Of a stretch of 64,000 nt of DNA, positions 45,684 to 54,921 are shown piece after piece. Position 1 is the first letter of the stretch. Each line of letters opens with the position of its first letter. The notes below the pieces were generated by a model. The model worked only from the letters and a program-made list of their open reading frames with translations. It made no database searches and was not told where the DNA came from. Made by a program: the position numbers and the translations under genes. Source of the stretch: Gallaecimonas kandeliae (GTDB lineage Bacteria; Pseudomonadota; Gammaproteobacteria; Enterobacterales; Gallaecimonadaceae). The stretch is taken from NCBI RefSeq assembly GCF_030450055.1, contig NZ_CP118480.1, positions 1,515,415 to 1,579,414 on the forward strand, written 5' to 3'.

Positions 45684-48146
45684 ATGGATAAGAAAATTCT
45701 CAGTATCGCAATACTGGCAGCAATCGGCCTGAGTGCCTGTGGTAAAAACGACTCTCATAGCGAACAGCCTGGCAACGCGGATCCGGCCGTTCCCTTGGCC
45801 CGCATCGCCTTCGATCCCGGCGCCGCTACTCCCGTCATTCCCGTGCCTAACGACATCGTCAAGGCCAAGACCACAGACGGCACCCTGAACCTCGGCCTAT
45901 CTACCACTGCCCAGGCCGACCCTTATGATCCCCAGGCGGTACTGTCCAGCCTGGACGGCTGGTCCGTCAGCACCCCCTTCAGCATCGGTGTCACCCTGCC
46001 GACCGGCGTCACCCTGAATGCCGCCTCCGTCGAGCAACCCGGCGCCGTGGTGCTGCTGCAAGTGACTGCCGGCGGCAGCACCGATTGTGCCGACGCTTCT
46101 CCCATCGACGCCTGCCAGCTGGTCACTGCCCTGAGCTACGGTACCGACTTCATCACCAAGGCCTCCGGCAGCAACATCGCCATCATCCCGCTTAAGCCCC
46201 TGAAGGCCAAGACTTCTTACCTGGTGGCCACCACCAGCCTGGTCACCGACTCCGATGGCCGTTCCGTTGCCGGCTCTGCCACCTACAACCTGCTCAAGCA
46301 GGACCTGGCCACCTCGCCCCTGGGCAGTGACGACCAGAAGCTGCTGCAAGGCGCCGTCAACTCCTATGAGGGCGTGCTGGCCGCCGCCGGCGTCGACAAG
46401 GACAGCGTCACCTACTCCGCGCTCTTCACCACCCAGAGCACCCTGGATGTCGCCTCCTACACCAAGCTGGCCCTGCTCGGTGCCCTGAACGGTGGCAACC
46501 TGGCCCTGTCCAGCCTCACCGATACCGGCATGACCGCCGCAGACATCCTGCTGGCCAAAGGCCTGGTGCAGCCTGGTTCCCAGGCCGCCATTCTGGCCAG
46601 TGCCGCCAAGGTCTACAAGACGACCCTGAAACTGCCTTACTTCCTGGACAAGCCCACTGCGGCCGATTTCGCCTCCGGTGATTGCGACATCTCCACCGGC
46701 GACCTGACCAAGTGCGCCAAGCTGTCCTCTCGCTGGGTTGCCAATGGCGACAGCCCGGCCGCCGTGCTGCTGGCCCTGAAAAACGGCACCCTGAGCCAGG
46801 CCAACTTCATTACCCAGGCTACGGCCCAGAGCATCGACCCGGCCGCCGCCATGGAAAACCCGACCCTGCTGGTCGGTGCCCATTTCACCAACGACGCTGG
46901 CGACGACATCGATCCCAACCAGTTCCTGACCCAGTACAACCCTGTGCCCATGGCCCGTTCGGTCAAGACCATCGACGTACTGGTTACCATCCCTGATGCC
47001 GCCACCGTCAACACCATCCGTGGCAACCTGGGCATGAGCACCGACGTGGCCGTTGGCCCCGCCGGCTGGCCCACCGTGATCTACGGTCACGGCATCACCT
47101 CCTACAAGGAAACGGGCCTGGCTGCCGCCGGCACCCTGGCCCTGAACGGTCAGGCGATGATCGCCATCGATCTGCCGCTGCACGGTACCCGTGGTGTCGA
47201 CTACACAGGTGACGGCATCGAAGACGTCAACGCCGGTGACAACGTCGGTATCTACACCAACCTGGCCAGCCTTGGCACTGTGCGCGACAACCTGCGTGAG
47301 AGCGTCGCGGACGACCTGTCCCTGCGCCTGGCGCTGTCCGCCCAGACCGCCCCTGGCGGCATGCTGGACGGCACCAACGTCAGCTTCGTGGGTATCTCCC
47401 TTGGCTCCATCGTCGGTGCCCAGGCCGTGGCCATGGGTAACACCGACACCAAGGATCCCCGTACCAACGCCGATTACTCCAGCCTCTTCCAGTTCAAGCG
47501 TGCCGTCCTGTCGGTACCGGGCGCTGGCGTGGCGGGCATCTTCGCCTTCTCTCCGGCCTTCGGTCCCACCGTGGAAGCCGGCCTGAAAGCCAGTGCCACC
47601 TTCCAGGCTACCCTGGCCGCCGCCAACACCAGTAACCTGCAGCCCGGTGACGCCGGTTACGACCAACTGGTCGCCACCGTCTACGCCGGTTTCATGCAGC
47701 AGTTCCTGTTCGCGGCCCAGACCACCGTGGATTCTGCCGACCCCATCGCCTACGGCGCGACCCTGGCCGCTAACACCCCTGGCCTGCTGGTTCACGAAGT
47801 GGTGGGCGGCGGCACCGCCGACAACCCCGGTGACCAGGTGATCCCCAACAGCAACGCCACCCACGGCCTGCCGTTGTCCGGCACCGAGCCGCTGATCGCC
47901 ACCATGGGTCTGAGCCCCATCACGGCCAGCGTCATGACCCCGGACGGCACCACCGAGGTGAGCGGCGTGGCCCGCTTCAACGCCGGCGCTCACACCTCGT
48001 TGTTGAACCCTGCGCCAGAAGGACTGGACCCTGTCAGCAGCGCGGCCGTGACCACCGAGATGCAGTCTGAAGTGGCCAGCTTCCTGGCCAGCAAAGGCCT
48101 GACCATACTGGTACAGGACAGCAGTGTCCTCATCGGCGCCAACTAA
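45684..48146 (+). CDS. VolA/Pla-1-type surface lipoprotein phospholipase
   Basis: An 820-residue exported lipase. The lipobox in ILAAIGLSACGKN predicts lipidation at Cys19. The N-terminal region (IAFDPGAATPVIPVPNDIVK) is the bacterial virulence-factor lipase N-domain. The alpha/beta-hydrolase nucleophile is Ser572 in VGISLGSIVG. VolA of Vibrio cholerae is a surface-exposed lysophospholipase that releases fatty acids for uptake. I chose ATG 45684 after GGGGAGA; a TTG at 45672 lacks a spaced site. Monocistronic with its own terminator. Confidence 0.88.
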   Translation: MDKKILSIAILAAIGLSACGKNDSHSEQPGNADPAVPLARIAFDPGAATPVIPVPNDIVKAKTTDGTLNLGLSTTAQADPYDPQAVLSSLDGWSVSTPFSIGVTLPTGVTLNAASVEQPGAVVLLQVTAGGSTDCADASPIDACQLVTALSYGTDFITKASGSNIAIIPLKPLKAKTSYLVATTSLVTDSDGRSVAGSATYNLLKQDLATSPLGSDDQKLLQGAVNSYEGVLAAAGVDKDSVTYSALFTTQSTLDVASYTKLALLGALNGGNLALSSLTDTGMTAADILLAKGLVQPGSQAAILASAAKVYKTTLKLPYFLDKPTAADFASGDCDISTGDLTKCAKLSSRWVANGDSPAAVLLALKNGTLSQANFITQATAQSIDPAAAMENPTLLVGAHFTNDAGDDIDPNQFLTQYNPVPMARSVKTIDVLVTIPDAATVNTIRGNLGMSTDVAVGPAGWPTVIYGHGITSYKETGLAAAGTLALNGQAMIAIDLPLHGTRGVDYTGDGIEDVNAGDNVGIYTNLASLGTVRDNLRESVADDLSLRLALSAQTAPGGMLDGTNVSFVGISLGSIVGAQAVAMGNTDTKDPRTNADYSSLFQFKRAVLSVPGAGVAGIFAFSPAFGPTVEAGLKASATFQATLAAANTSNLQPGDAGYDQLVATVYAGFMQQFLFAAQTTVDSADPIAYGATLAANTPGLLVHEVVGGGTADNPGDQVIPNSNATHGLPLSGTEPLIATMGLSPITASVMTPDGTTEVSGVARFNAGAHTSLLNPAPEGLDPVSSAAVTTEMQSEVASFLASKGLTILVQDSSVLIGAN

Positions 48147-48161
48147 GGCATCCGACCATGA

Positions 48162-48190
48162 AAAACACCCGGCCACTGGCCGGGTGTTTT
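48162..48190 (+). terminator. Intrinsic terminator after the lipase gene
   Basis: 13-bp perfect stem AAAACACCCGGCC/GGCCGGGTGTTTT with loop ACT, followed by GTTTT. Confidence 0.9.
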
Positions 48191-48229
48191 GTTTTACACT
48201 CAGGGCTTTAAAGTCATGGAGTAGTGAAA

Positions 48230-49195
48230 TTGGACTTTCTCACCGACTATGGCCTCTTCCTGGCCAAGACCCTGACCCTGGTCATCGCCATAGGGGCGTT
48301 GCTGGTCATCATGGCGGCCCTTTCCACCCGCAAGCAGCGCCAGAAAGGGGAGCTGACGGTCACCGATCTCGGCAAACGCCTCAAAAGCTACGGCCACAAA
48401 CTGGAGTCAGAACTCCTCGACAAGAAGGCCCTCAAGGCCAGGCTCAAGGAACTCAAGGGCCAGAAGGACGACGGCAAGCCCCACCTCTTCGTACTGGACT
48501 TCAAGGGCTCCATGGACGCCCACGAGGTGGATGCCCTGCGTGAGGAAGTGACCGCCGTACTGGCCGTGGCCAAAGGTTCGGACGAACTGCTGCTGCGCCT
48601 CGAATCCCCAGGCGGTGTCGTCCATGGCTATGGCCTGGCGGCCAGCCAGCTGGCCAGGGTCCGTGACGCAGGCGTGCCGCTGACGGTGGCGGTGGACAAG
48701 GTGGCGGCCAGCGGCGGCTACATGATGGCCTGTGTGGCCGACCGCATCCTCGCCGCGCCCTTCGCCATGTTGGGCTCCATCGGCGTCATCGCCGGCATCC
48801 CCAACCTGCACAAGGTGCTCAAGAAGCACGACATCGACTATGAGCAGCACACGGCCGGCAAGTACAAGCGCACATTGTCGGTGCTGGGGGAAAACACCGA
48901 GGAAGGCCGTGAGAAGTTCATCGCCGACCTCAACACCATCCATGGCCATTTCCGTGGCCACGTGGGCCATTTCCGGCCGAACCTGGATCTCGACAAGGTG
49001 GCCACCGGCGAGGTCTGGCTGGGGATCGATGCCAAGGAGCTGGGCCTGGTGGACGACATCCTTACCTCTGATACCTATGTCACCAACAAGCTGCACAGCC
49101 ACCGCATCATCGCCGTCAAGTACCAGCTGCGGCGCAAGCTGGGCGAGAAAGTGGGCCTGGCCGCCAGGGCGCTCTTGACCCGGCTGGGAATTTGA
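48230..49195 (+). CDS. sohB: Inner-membrane serine protease SohB
   Basis: A 321-residue S49-family protease. An N-terminal membrane helix (FLAKTLTLVIAIGALLVI) is followed by a charged stretch and the protease domain, with LRLESPGGVVHGYG, nucleophile Ser in VDKVAASGGYMMAC and general-base Lys in GKYKRTLSVLGEN. I chose TTG 48230 because it aligns with the E. coli start (MELLSEYGLFLAK versus MDFLTDYGLFLAK) and has GGAG 8 bases upstream; GTG 48224 is only 2 bases from that site. Confidence 0.92.
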   Translation: MDFLTDYGLFLAKTLTLVIAIGALLVIMAALSTRKQRQKGELTVTDLGKRLKSYGHKLESELLDKKALKARLKELKGQKDDGKPHLFVLDFKGSMDAHEVDALREEVTAVLAVAKGSDELLLRLESPGGVVHGYGLAASQLARVRDAGVPLTVAVDKVAASGGYMMACVADRILAAPFAMLGSIGVIAGIPNLHKVLKKHDIDYEQHTAGKYKRTLSVLGENTEEGREKFIADLNTIHGHFRGHVGHFRPNLDLDKVATGEVWLGIDAKELGLVDDILTSDTYVTNKLHSHRIIAVKYQLRRKLGEKVGLAARALLTRLGI

Positions 49196-49231
49196 CAGAG
49201 CTGTCAGCAATACTGAACAGTCCGGGCCGCC

Positions 49232-49245
49232 CCCTAGTACCAAAG
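49232..49245. promoter_or_regulatory. GTAC-centred operator candidate upstream of scoA
   Basis: CCCTA-GTAC-CAAAG, centred 67 bases before the scoA start. It shares the layout C-Y-T-GTAC-YAWRG with sites near 51456 and 57930. A binding site for the local LuxR-type regulator is my proposal. Confidence 0.45.
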
Positions 49246-49305
49246 TAGGCTGGCGGCCGGGAAGGGCGGGGCGCTAGCATGCCCCAAAACAACAAGGAGC
49301 CTTTA

Positions 49306-49998
49306 ATGTCTGGTTTCAATAAGATAGTCAGCAGCTACCAAGACGCGCTCGCCGGCATCAAGGACGACATGACCCTGATGGTCGGCGGTTTCGGCCTGTG
49401 CGGCATCCCCGAGGGCCTCATCAATGCGCTGCGCGACAGCGGCGCCAAGGATCTCACCTGCATCTCCAACAACGCCGGCGTCGACGACTTCGGCCTGGGC
49501 CTGCTGTTGCAGACCAAGCAGATCAAGAAGATGGTCGCCTCCTACGTGGGCGAGAACGCCGAGTTCATGCGCCAGATGCTGTCCGGTGAACTGGAAGTGG
49601 AACTGACCCCCCAGGGCACCCTGGCCGAGAAGATCCGCGCCGGCGGCGCCGGCATCCCCGCCTTCTTCACCGCCACCGGCTACGGCACCCCCGTCGCCGA
49701 GGGCAAGGAAACCCGCGAAATCGACGGCCGCCACTATGTGCTCGAGCCCAGCCTGACCGCCGACTTCGCCCTGGTCCGCGCCTGGAAGGCCGACAAGTTC
49801 GGCAACCTGGTGTTCCGCAAGACCGCCATGAACTTCAACCCCATGATGGCCACCGCCGGCAAGATCACAGTGGTGGAAGTCGAAGAGATCGTCGACGAGC
49901 TGGACCCCAACTTCATCCACACCCCCGGCATCTACGTTGACAGGGTGATCAAAGGGCAGTTTGAAAAACGCATCGAACAGCGCACGGTAAGGAGCTGA
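49306..49998 (+). CDS. scoA: 3-oxoacid CoA-transferase subunit A
   Basis: A 230-residue SCOT alpha subunit: [21 protein letters not shown] with the CoA-binding GGFGLCG, then [15 protein letters not shown]. It moves CoA from succinyl-CoA to acetoacetate, activating ketone bodies. AAGGAG precedes ATG 49306; an upstream ATG at 49279 lacks a site. scoB follows after 4 bases. Confidence 0.94.
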   Translation: MSGFNKIVSSYQDALAGIKDDMTLMVGGFGLCGIPEGLINALRDSGAKDLTCISNNAGVDDFGLGLLLQTKQIKKMVASYVGENAEFMRQMLSGELEVELTPQGTLAEKIRAGGAGIPAFFTATGYGTPVAEGKETREIDGRHYVLEPSLTADFALVRAWKADKFGNLVFRKTAMNFNPMMATAGKITVVEVEEIVDELDPNFIHTPGIYVDRVIKGQFEKRIEQRTVRS

Positions 49999-50002
49999 GG
50001 CC

Positions 50003-50659
50003 ATGGCACTTTCTCGCGAACAGATGGCGGCCCGCGTCGCCAAGGAACTCAAAGACGGCTACTACGTCAACCTCGGCATCGGCATCCCCACCCTGGTGGC
50101 CAACTACATTCCCGCCGGCATCGAAGTGATGCTCCAGTCCGAGAACGGCCTGCTGGGCATGGGGCCTTTCCCCACAGAGGATGAGGTGGACGCCGATCTC
50201 ATCAACGCCGGCAAACAGACGGTCACCACGGCCCCGGGCGCCAGTTTCTTCAGCTCCGCCGACTCCTTCGCCATGATCCGTGGCGGCCATGTGGATCTCA
50301 CCGTGCTGGGCGCCTTCGAAGTGGACGTCCAGGGCAACATCGCCAGTTGGATGATCCCCGGCAAGCTGGTCAAGGGCATGGGGGGCGCCATGGATCTGGT
50401 GGCCGGTGCCGACAACATCATCGTCACCATGATGCACGCCGACAAGTACGGCAACTCCAAGCTGCTGCCCCAGTGCGAGCTGCCCCTGACCGGCGCCGGC
50501 TGCATCAAGAAGGTACTGACCGATCTCGGTTATTTCGAAATAGAAGACGGCGCCTTCATCCTCAAGGAGCGGGCCCCCGGGGTCAGCGTCGAGGAAATTC
50601 GTGAAAAGACGGCCGGCAAGCTGATCGCCGCCGACGACACCCCACAAATGGAGATCTGA
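50003..50659 (+). CDS. scoB: 3-oxoacid CoA-transferase subunit B
   Basis: A 218-residue SCOT beta subunit. The catalytic glutamate is Glu47 in LQSENGLLGMGPFP. GGHVDLTVLGAFEVD and GAMDLVAGA are typical. It pairs with ScoA. hbdH starts 2 bases past its stop, so the three genes form one operon. Confidence 0.95.
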   Translation: MALSREQMAARVAKELKDGYYVNLGIGIPTLVANYIPAGIEVMLQSENGLLGMGPFPTEDEVDADLINAGKQTVTTAPGASFFSSADSFAMIRGGHVDLTVLGAFEVDVQGNIASWMIPGKLVKGMGGAMDLVAGADNIIVTMMHADKYGNSKLLPQCELPLTGAGCIKKVLTDLGYFEIEDGAFILKERAPGVSVEEIREKTAGKLIAADDTPQMEI

Positions 50660-50661
50660 GC

Positions 50662-51402
50662 ATGAAAGTCCTGGTGACTGGAGGGGCTTCCGGCATCGGT
50701 TTCGGCATCGCCGAACACTTCGCCAAGGCCGGCCATGAAGTGATCATCGCCGATCTGGACGGCGCCAAGGCCAAGGAGGCGGCGGCCAAGCTGCCCCGGG
50801 CCCGCGGCGTCGCCCTCAATGTCACCGACGCCGCCGCGGCCGAGGCCCTGGCGGCCGAGCTGGGCACCCTGGATGTGCTGGTCAACAACGCCGGCATCCA
50901 GCACGTGTCCCGGCTCGAGGACTTTCCCGCCGACAAATGGCGGCTGCTCATCGACATCATGCTGGTGGGGCCCATGGTGATGACCAAGGCCTTCCTGCCC
51001 GCCATGCGCGCGCAGAACTTCGGTCGCATCATCAACATCGGCTCCATCCACGCCTTGGTGGCGTCCCCCTTCAAATCCGCCTACGTGGCCGCCAAACACG
51101 GCCTGCTGGGTTTCGCCAAGACATTGGCCCTGGAGCTCGGCGAGGCGGACATCACGGTCAACACCATCTGCCCGGCCTATGTGAAGACGCCCCTGGTGGA
51201 GAAGCAGATAGCCGATCAGGCCCGTGAAAACGGCATCAGCGAACTTGATGTGGTCAACAACATCATGCTGGCGCCCATGCCCAAGAAGGCCTTTATCGGC
51301 ATCGACGAGATAGCCGGCACTGCCGCCTTCCTGATCAGCCCCGCCGCCCGCAACATCACGGCCCAGACCCTGGTGCTGGACGGCGGCTGGACGGCCCGCT
51401 GA
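50662..51402 (+). CDS. hbdH: 3-hydroxybutyrate dehydrogenase
   Basis: A 246-residue NAD-dependent SDR that oxidises 3-hydroxybutyrate to acetoacetate, the substrate of the SCOT genes just upstream. TGGASGIGFGIA binds the cofactor; IGSIHALVASPFKSAYVAAK supplies the catalytic Ser, Tyr and Lys and is characteristic of this enzyme. The C-terminal QTLVLDGGWTAR is typical. The context makes the substrate assignment strong. Confidence 0.92.
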   Translation: MKVLVTGGASGIGFGIAEHFAKAGHEVIIADLDGAKAKEAAAKLPRARGVALNVTDAAAAEALAAELGTLDVLVNNAGIQHVSRLEDFPADKWRLLIDIMLVGPMVMTKAFLPAMRAQNFGRIINIGSIHALVASPFKSAYVAAKHGLLGFAKTLALELGEADITVNTICPAYVKTPLVEKQIADQARENGISELDVVNNIMLAPMPKKAFIGIDEIAGTAAFLISPAARNITAQTLVLDGGWTAR

Positions 51403-51410
51403 GGCTAATG

Positions 51411-51448
51411 CCATGAAAAAAGGCCGCTTTTGCGGCCTTTTTTCATGG
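51411..51448 (+). terminator. Intrinsic terminator after hbdH
   Basis: A 17-bp perfect stem CCATGAAAAAAGGCCGC with loop TTTT and its exact complement; the right arm contains TTTTTT. A strong end to scoAB-hbdH. Confidence 0.9.
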
Positions 51449-51467
51449 CCTTTGGTACCAAAGGCCA
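51446..51467. promoter_or_regulatory. Perfect 22-bp palindrome upstream of the sensor kinase gene
   Basis: Half-site TGGCCTTTGGT followed by its exact reverse complement, centred on GGTACC and 114 bases before the kinase start. The inner part CTTTG-GTAC-CAAAG matches the scoA site in GTACCAAAG. It follows the terminator stem with a 3-base overlap. Candidate autoregulatory operator. Confidence 0.5.
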
Positions 51468-51570
51468 GTTGACAGCCTGTTAACGCAATGTGTCTTATTG
51501 GGCTTTGCCGCAGCACAGCAAGGATCCCTGATTTGAGCCGCCCCCTCTTTGCCCGCCCGAGGAACACCCT

Positions 51571-54500
51571 ATGACGCCCCTCGGCTGGGGGCCCGTCACC
51601 ACCGTCTCCCTCTGCTACATCGCCCTGCTGTTCGCCATCGCCTACTGGGGGGAGGGGAGCTGGGCCAGGCGCAAACTGTCCGGCTGGACGGCGGGGCTGT
51701 CCCTGGGGGTCTACTGCACCTCCTGGGCCTTCTTCGGGGTGGCGGGCCAGGCGGCCCACAACCACTGGTGGCTGCCCCCCACCTACCTCGGCACCCTGCT
51801 GCTCTACCTGCTGGCCTTTCCCGGCCTCAAGCGCCTGGCCATCCATGTGCGGCGCAACAACATCACCTCCATCGCCGACTTCATCGCCAGCCGCTTCGGC
51901 CGCTCCCGCGCCCTGGCTGTGGCGGCCACCCTGGTGGCGGTGGCCGCCGTCATTCCCTACATCGCCCTGCAGCTGCGGGCCGTGGCCGAGACCATCAATG
52001 TGCTGACCGGGCACCAGAGCGGCCATTGGTGGCAGGACACGGCCCTGGGGGTGGCCCTGGCCATGGCCCTTTTCGCCATGCTCTTCGCCTCGCGCCGCAC
52101 CCAGGCCCAGGCCCACAACGCCGGCCTGATGACGGCCCTGGCCTTCGAGTCGGTGGTGAAGTTGCTGGCCTTCTGGCTGCTGGCGCTGGTGGTGATCTAC
52201 CAGGAATTCGGCGGCCTGGGGCCCTTGCTGGCGGCGGCCGAGGCCAGCCCCAGGGTGGCCAGTCTCCAGGCCGGCGCCGCCCCCGGCTATGTCTACTGGG
52301 TCCACACCCTGCTGGGCCTGGCCGCCACCCTCTGCCTGCCGCGGCTCTTCCACCTGGCCTTCGTGGAAAACCCGCGGCTGCCGTTTTTGCGCCGCACCCG
52401 CTGGCTGTTCCCGGCCTACCTGCTGGCCATGGGCGCCTTTACCTTACCCCTGGGCCTGGCCGGGGCCCTGCTGCTGGGCCCCGGTGTCAGCCCCGATCTC
52501 TACGTGCTGCAGCTGCCCCTGGCCCTGGGCTCACAGTGGCTGACGCTGCTGGCTTTTCTCGGCGGCCTCTCCGCCTCCACCGCCATGGTGGTGGTGGCGA
52601 CTGTGGTGCTGTCGATCATGGTCACCAACGACCTGACGGCGCCGCTGCTGCTGCGCCTTAGAGGCCTGCCCGAGACGGGGCAGGGCAGCTGGCTGCTGTG
52701 GCTTCGGCGCCTGGCCATGCTGCTGGTGGTGCTGGCGGGTTTTTTCTATTACCGGGCCAGCGCTACCAGCGGTACCTTGTCGCAGATGGGGCTCATGGCC
52801 TTCGTGCTGGTGGCCCAGCTGTTCCCGGCCCTGGCGCTGGGGCTCTTGTGGCGCCCGGCCAACTCCCAGGGGGCTCGTGCCGGCCTGGCGGTAGGGGCGG
52901 CCCTCTGGGCCTACTGCCTGCTGCTGCCGCTCGGCTTCGGGGTGGCGCTGCCCGGCCTGCCGGCGGCGATGGACGCTATCAGCTTCGGCACATTGGTCAG
53001 CCTGGGGGGCAACCTGCTGGCCTTCGTGCTGGTGTCTTTGCTGTCCAGCACTTCTGTCTCGGAGCAGCTGCAGGCCGACAGCTTCCTGCGCCAACCCCTG
53101 GCCAGGCCCGGCGCCGTGCTGACGGTGGCCGATTGCTTCCAGCTGGTGCGCCGTTTCGGCGGGGAAGCGGCGGCCCGCAGCCTGGTGCGCCAGCATCAGG
53201 AGAGCCTCTCCAACCGCCAACCGGCGCCGCCGGCCCTGGTGCAGCAGGTGGAAAAGCACCTCTCCGCCGTGCTGGGGGGCGCCTCCATGCGGCTGGTGAT
53301 GGACACCCTCAAGGCCGAGAAGGCCCTGCCCAGGGTGGCCAGCTTCGTGGAAGAGGCTTCCCAGGTGCTGCGCTTCAACCAGCAGCTGCTGACCGCCACC
53401 CTGGAAAACATCTCCCAGGGGATCAGCGTGGTGGACCGGGATCTGCGCATCATCGCCTGGAACCACCGCTACCTGGAGCTGTTCGACTACCCGGCCGATC
53501 TGGTGACTGTGGGCCGGCCCGTGGCCGACCTTATCCGTTTCAACGCCGAGCGGGGCCTGCTGGCAGGCGATCCCCAGGCCGAGGTGGAGAAACGCCTCAA
53601 CCACCTGCGCTCCGGCTCGCGCTACCGCTATCAGCGCCACCAGGACGACGGCACCGTCATCGAGATGGAAGGCCACCCCCTGCCGGGAGGCGGCTTCGTC
53701 ACCAGCTACACCGACATCACCGAGTTCATCCGCGCCCAGCAGCGCCTCAGCGGCCTCAACGAGGAGCTGGAGGCGCGGGTGGCGGAGCGCACCCGCGAAT
53801 TGCAGACCCTGAACGGCGAGCTGCTGGCGGCCAAGAAGGCAGTGGAGGAGGCCACGGCCGTCAAGACCCGCTTCTTCGCCGCCGCCGGCCACGACCTCTT
53901 GCAACCCTTCAACGCCGCCATCCTCTTCGCTGCCCTCTTGCAGGAAAAGGCGCCCCCCGGGGAACTCAAGTCCCTGGCCGGCAATGTGCAGGGCTCCTTG
54001 CAATCGGCCGAAGGGCTGCTGGGGGCCATCTTGGAGCTCACCAAGATAGAGGCGGGGGCTGTGCGCCCCGAGCCGGCGCCCTTTGCCCTGCAGGAACTGC
54101 TGGAGCCCCTGGCCCGGGAGTTCAAGGCCCTGGCCGGCGCCAAAGGCCTGGAGCTGAGGCTGGTGCCGACAAGGCTCTGGGTGCAGTCGGACAAGAAGCT
54201 GCTGCGGCGCATCCTCCAGAACCTGCTGGCCAACGCCGTGCGTTACACAAATCAGGGCAAGGTGCTGCTGGGGATCAGGCGCAAAGGCGGGGCGGTGCAG
54301 CTCTGGGTGCGTGACACCGGCCCCGGCATAGCCGCGGCGGACCAGCAGCGGATCTTCGCCGAGTTCCAGCAGCTGAGCCAGGGCCAAGGCCAGGGGCTGG
54401 GCCTGGGCCTCGCCATCACGGACCGGCTCTGCCGCCTGCTGGATCACGGCCTGACTCTGAATTCGCGGGAGGGCAGGGGCGCCGCCTTTGCCGTGACCCT

Positions 54501-54921
54501 GCCAAGGGCCGCCCAGGGCCAGGCCGCCAAACCCAAGGCCCTTGGCCGCGAGACCCAGCAGTGGCTGCCCAGGCTGCCGATACTGGTGATGGATAACGAC
54601 GACAATGTCCGCGAGGCCTTGAGGGCGCTTTTGGAAAGTTGGGGGGCCAGGGTGGCGGCGGTGCGGGACGAGGCCGAGGCATTGCATCTGGAGGAAACCC
54701 CGGCGCTGCTGCTGCTGGATTACCACCTGGACGACGGCGCCCTGGGGGTGGAGGTGGCGGCGCGGCTCCAGCAGCGCTGGGGCGAGCTGCCCTGCGTGGT
54801 GCATTCGGCGGACCAGGACCAGGCCATTCGCGGCGCCGTCATCGACGCCGGTTTCCACTTCCTGCTCAAGCCGGTCAAGCCCATGCCCCTCAAGCAGCTG
54901 ATGCGCCGCCTGCTGGCCTAG
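51571..54921 (+). CDS. CrbS-like hybrid sensor kinase with SLC5 transporter domain
   Basis: A 1116-residue protein. Residues 1 to about 490 form a 13-helix sodium:solute-symporter (SLC5) domain. A STAC-like segment (LARPGAVLTVADCFQLVRRF, near 510-545) is followed by a PAS domain (about 600-735), a coiled coil, HisKA with His774 (FFAAAGHDLLQPFNAA), HATPase (NLLANAVRYTNQG, GLGLGLAITDRL) and a receiver with Asp1050 (LLLLDYHLDD). This is the CrbS/CbrA architecture; CrbS controls acetate utilisation in Vibrio and Pseudomonas. Its position inside a 3-hydroxybutyrate locus suggests a short-chain acid signal. The stop shares CTAG with the next gene. Confidence 0.93.
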   Translation: MTPLGWGPVTTVSLCYIALLFAIAYWGEGSWARRKLSGWTAGLSLGVYCTSWAFFGVAGQAAHNHWWLPPTYLGTLLLYLLAFPGLKRLAIHVRRNNITSIADFIASRFGRSRALAVAATLVAVAAVIPYIALQLRAVAETINVLTGHQSGHWWQDTALGVALAMALFAMLFASRRTQAQAHNAGLMTALAFESVVKLLAFWLLALVVIYQEFGGLGPLLAAAEASPRVASLQAGAAPGYVYWVHTLLGLAATLCLPRLFHLAFVENPRLPFLRRTRWLFPAYLLAMGAFTLPLGLAGALLLGPGVSPDLYVLQLPLALGSQWLTLLAFLGGLSASTAMVVVATVVLSIMVTNDLTAPLLLRLRGLPETGQGSWLLWLRRLAMLLVVLAGFFYYRASATSGTLSQMGLMAFVLVAQLFPALALGLLWRPANSQGARAGLAVGAALWAYCLLLPLGFGVALPGLPAAMDAISFGTLVSLGGNLLAFVLVSLLSSTSVSEQLQADSFLRQPLARPGAVLTVADCFQLVRRFGGEAAARSLVRQHQESLSNRQPAPPALVQQVEKHLSAVLGGASMRLVMDTLKAEKALPRVASFVEEASQVLRFNQQLLTATLENISQGISVVDRDLRIIAWNHRYLELFDYPADLVTVGRPVADLIRFNAERGLLAGDPQAEVEKRLNHLRSGSRYRYQRHQDDGTVIEMEGHPLPGGGFVTSYTDITEFIRAQQRLSGLNEELEARVAERTRELQTLNGELLAAKKAVEEATAVKTRFFAAAGHDLLQPFNAAILFAALLQEKAPPGELKSLAGNVQGSLQSAEGLLGAILELTKIEAGAVRPEPAPFALQELLEPLAREFKALAGAKGLELRLVPTRLWVQSDKKLLRRILQNLLANAVRYTNQGKVLLGIRRKGGAVQLWVRDTGPGIAAADQQRIFAEFQQLSQGQGQGLGLGLAITDRLCRLLDHGLTLNSREGRGAAFAVTLPRAAQGQAAKPKALGRETQQWLPRLPILVMDNDDNVREALRALLESWGARVAAVRDEAEALHLEETPALLLLDYHLDDGALGVEVAARLQQRWGELPCVVHSADQDQAIRGAVIDAGFHFLLKPVKPMPLKQLMRRLLA

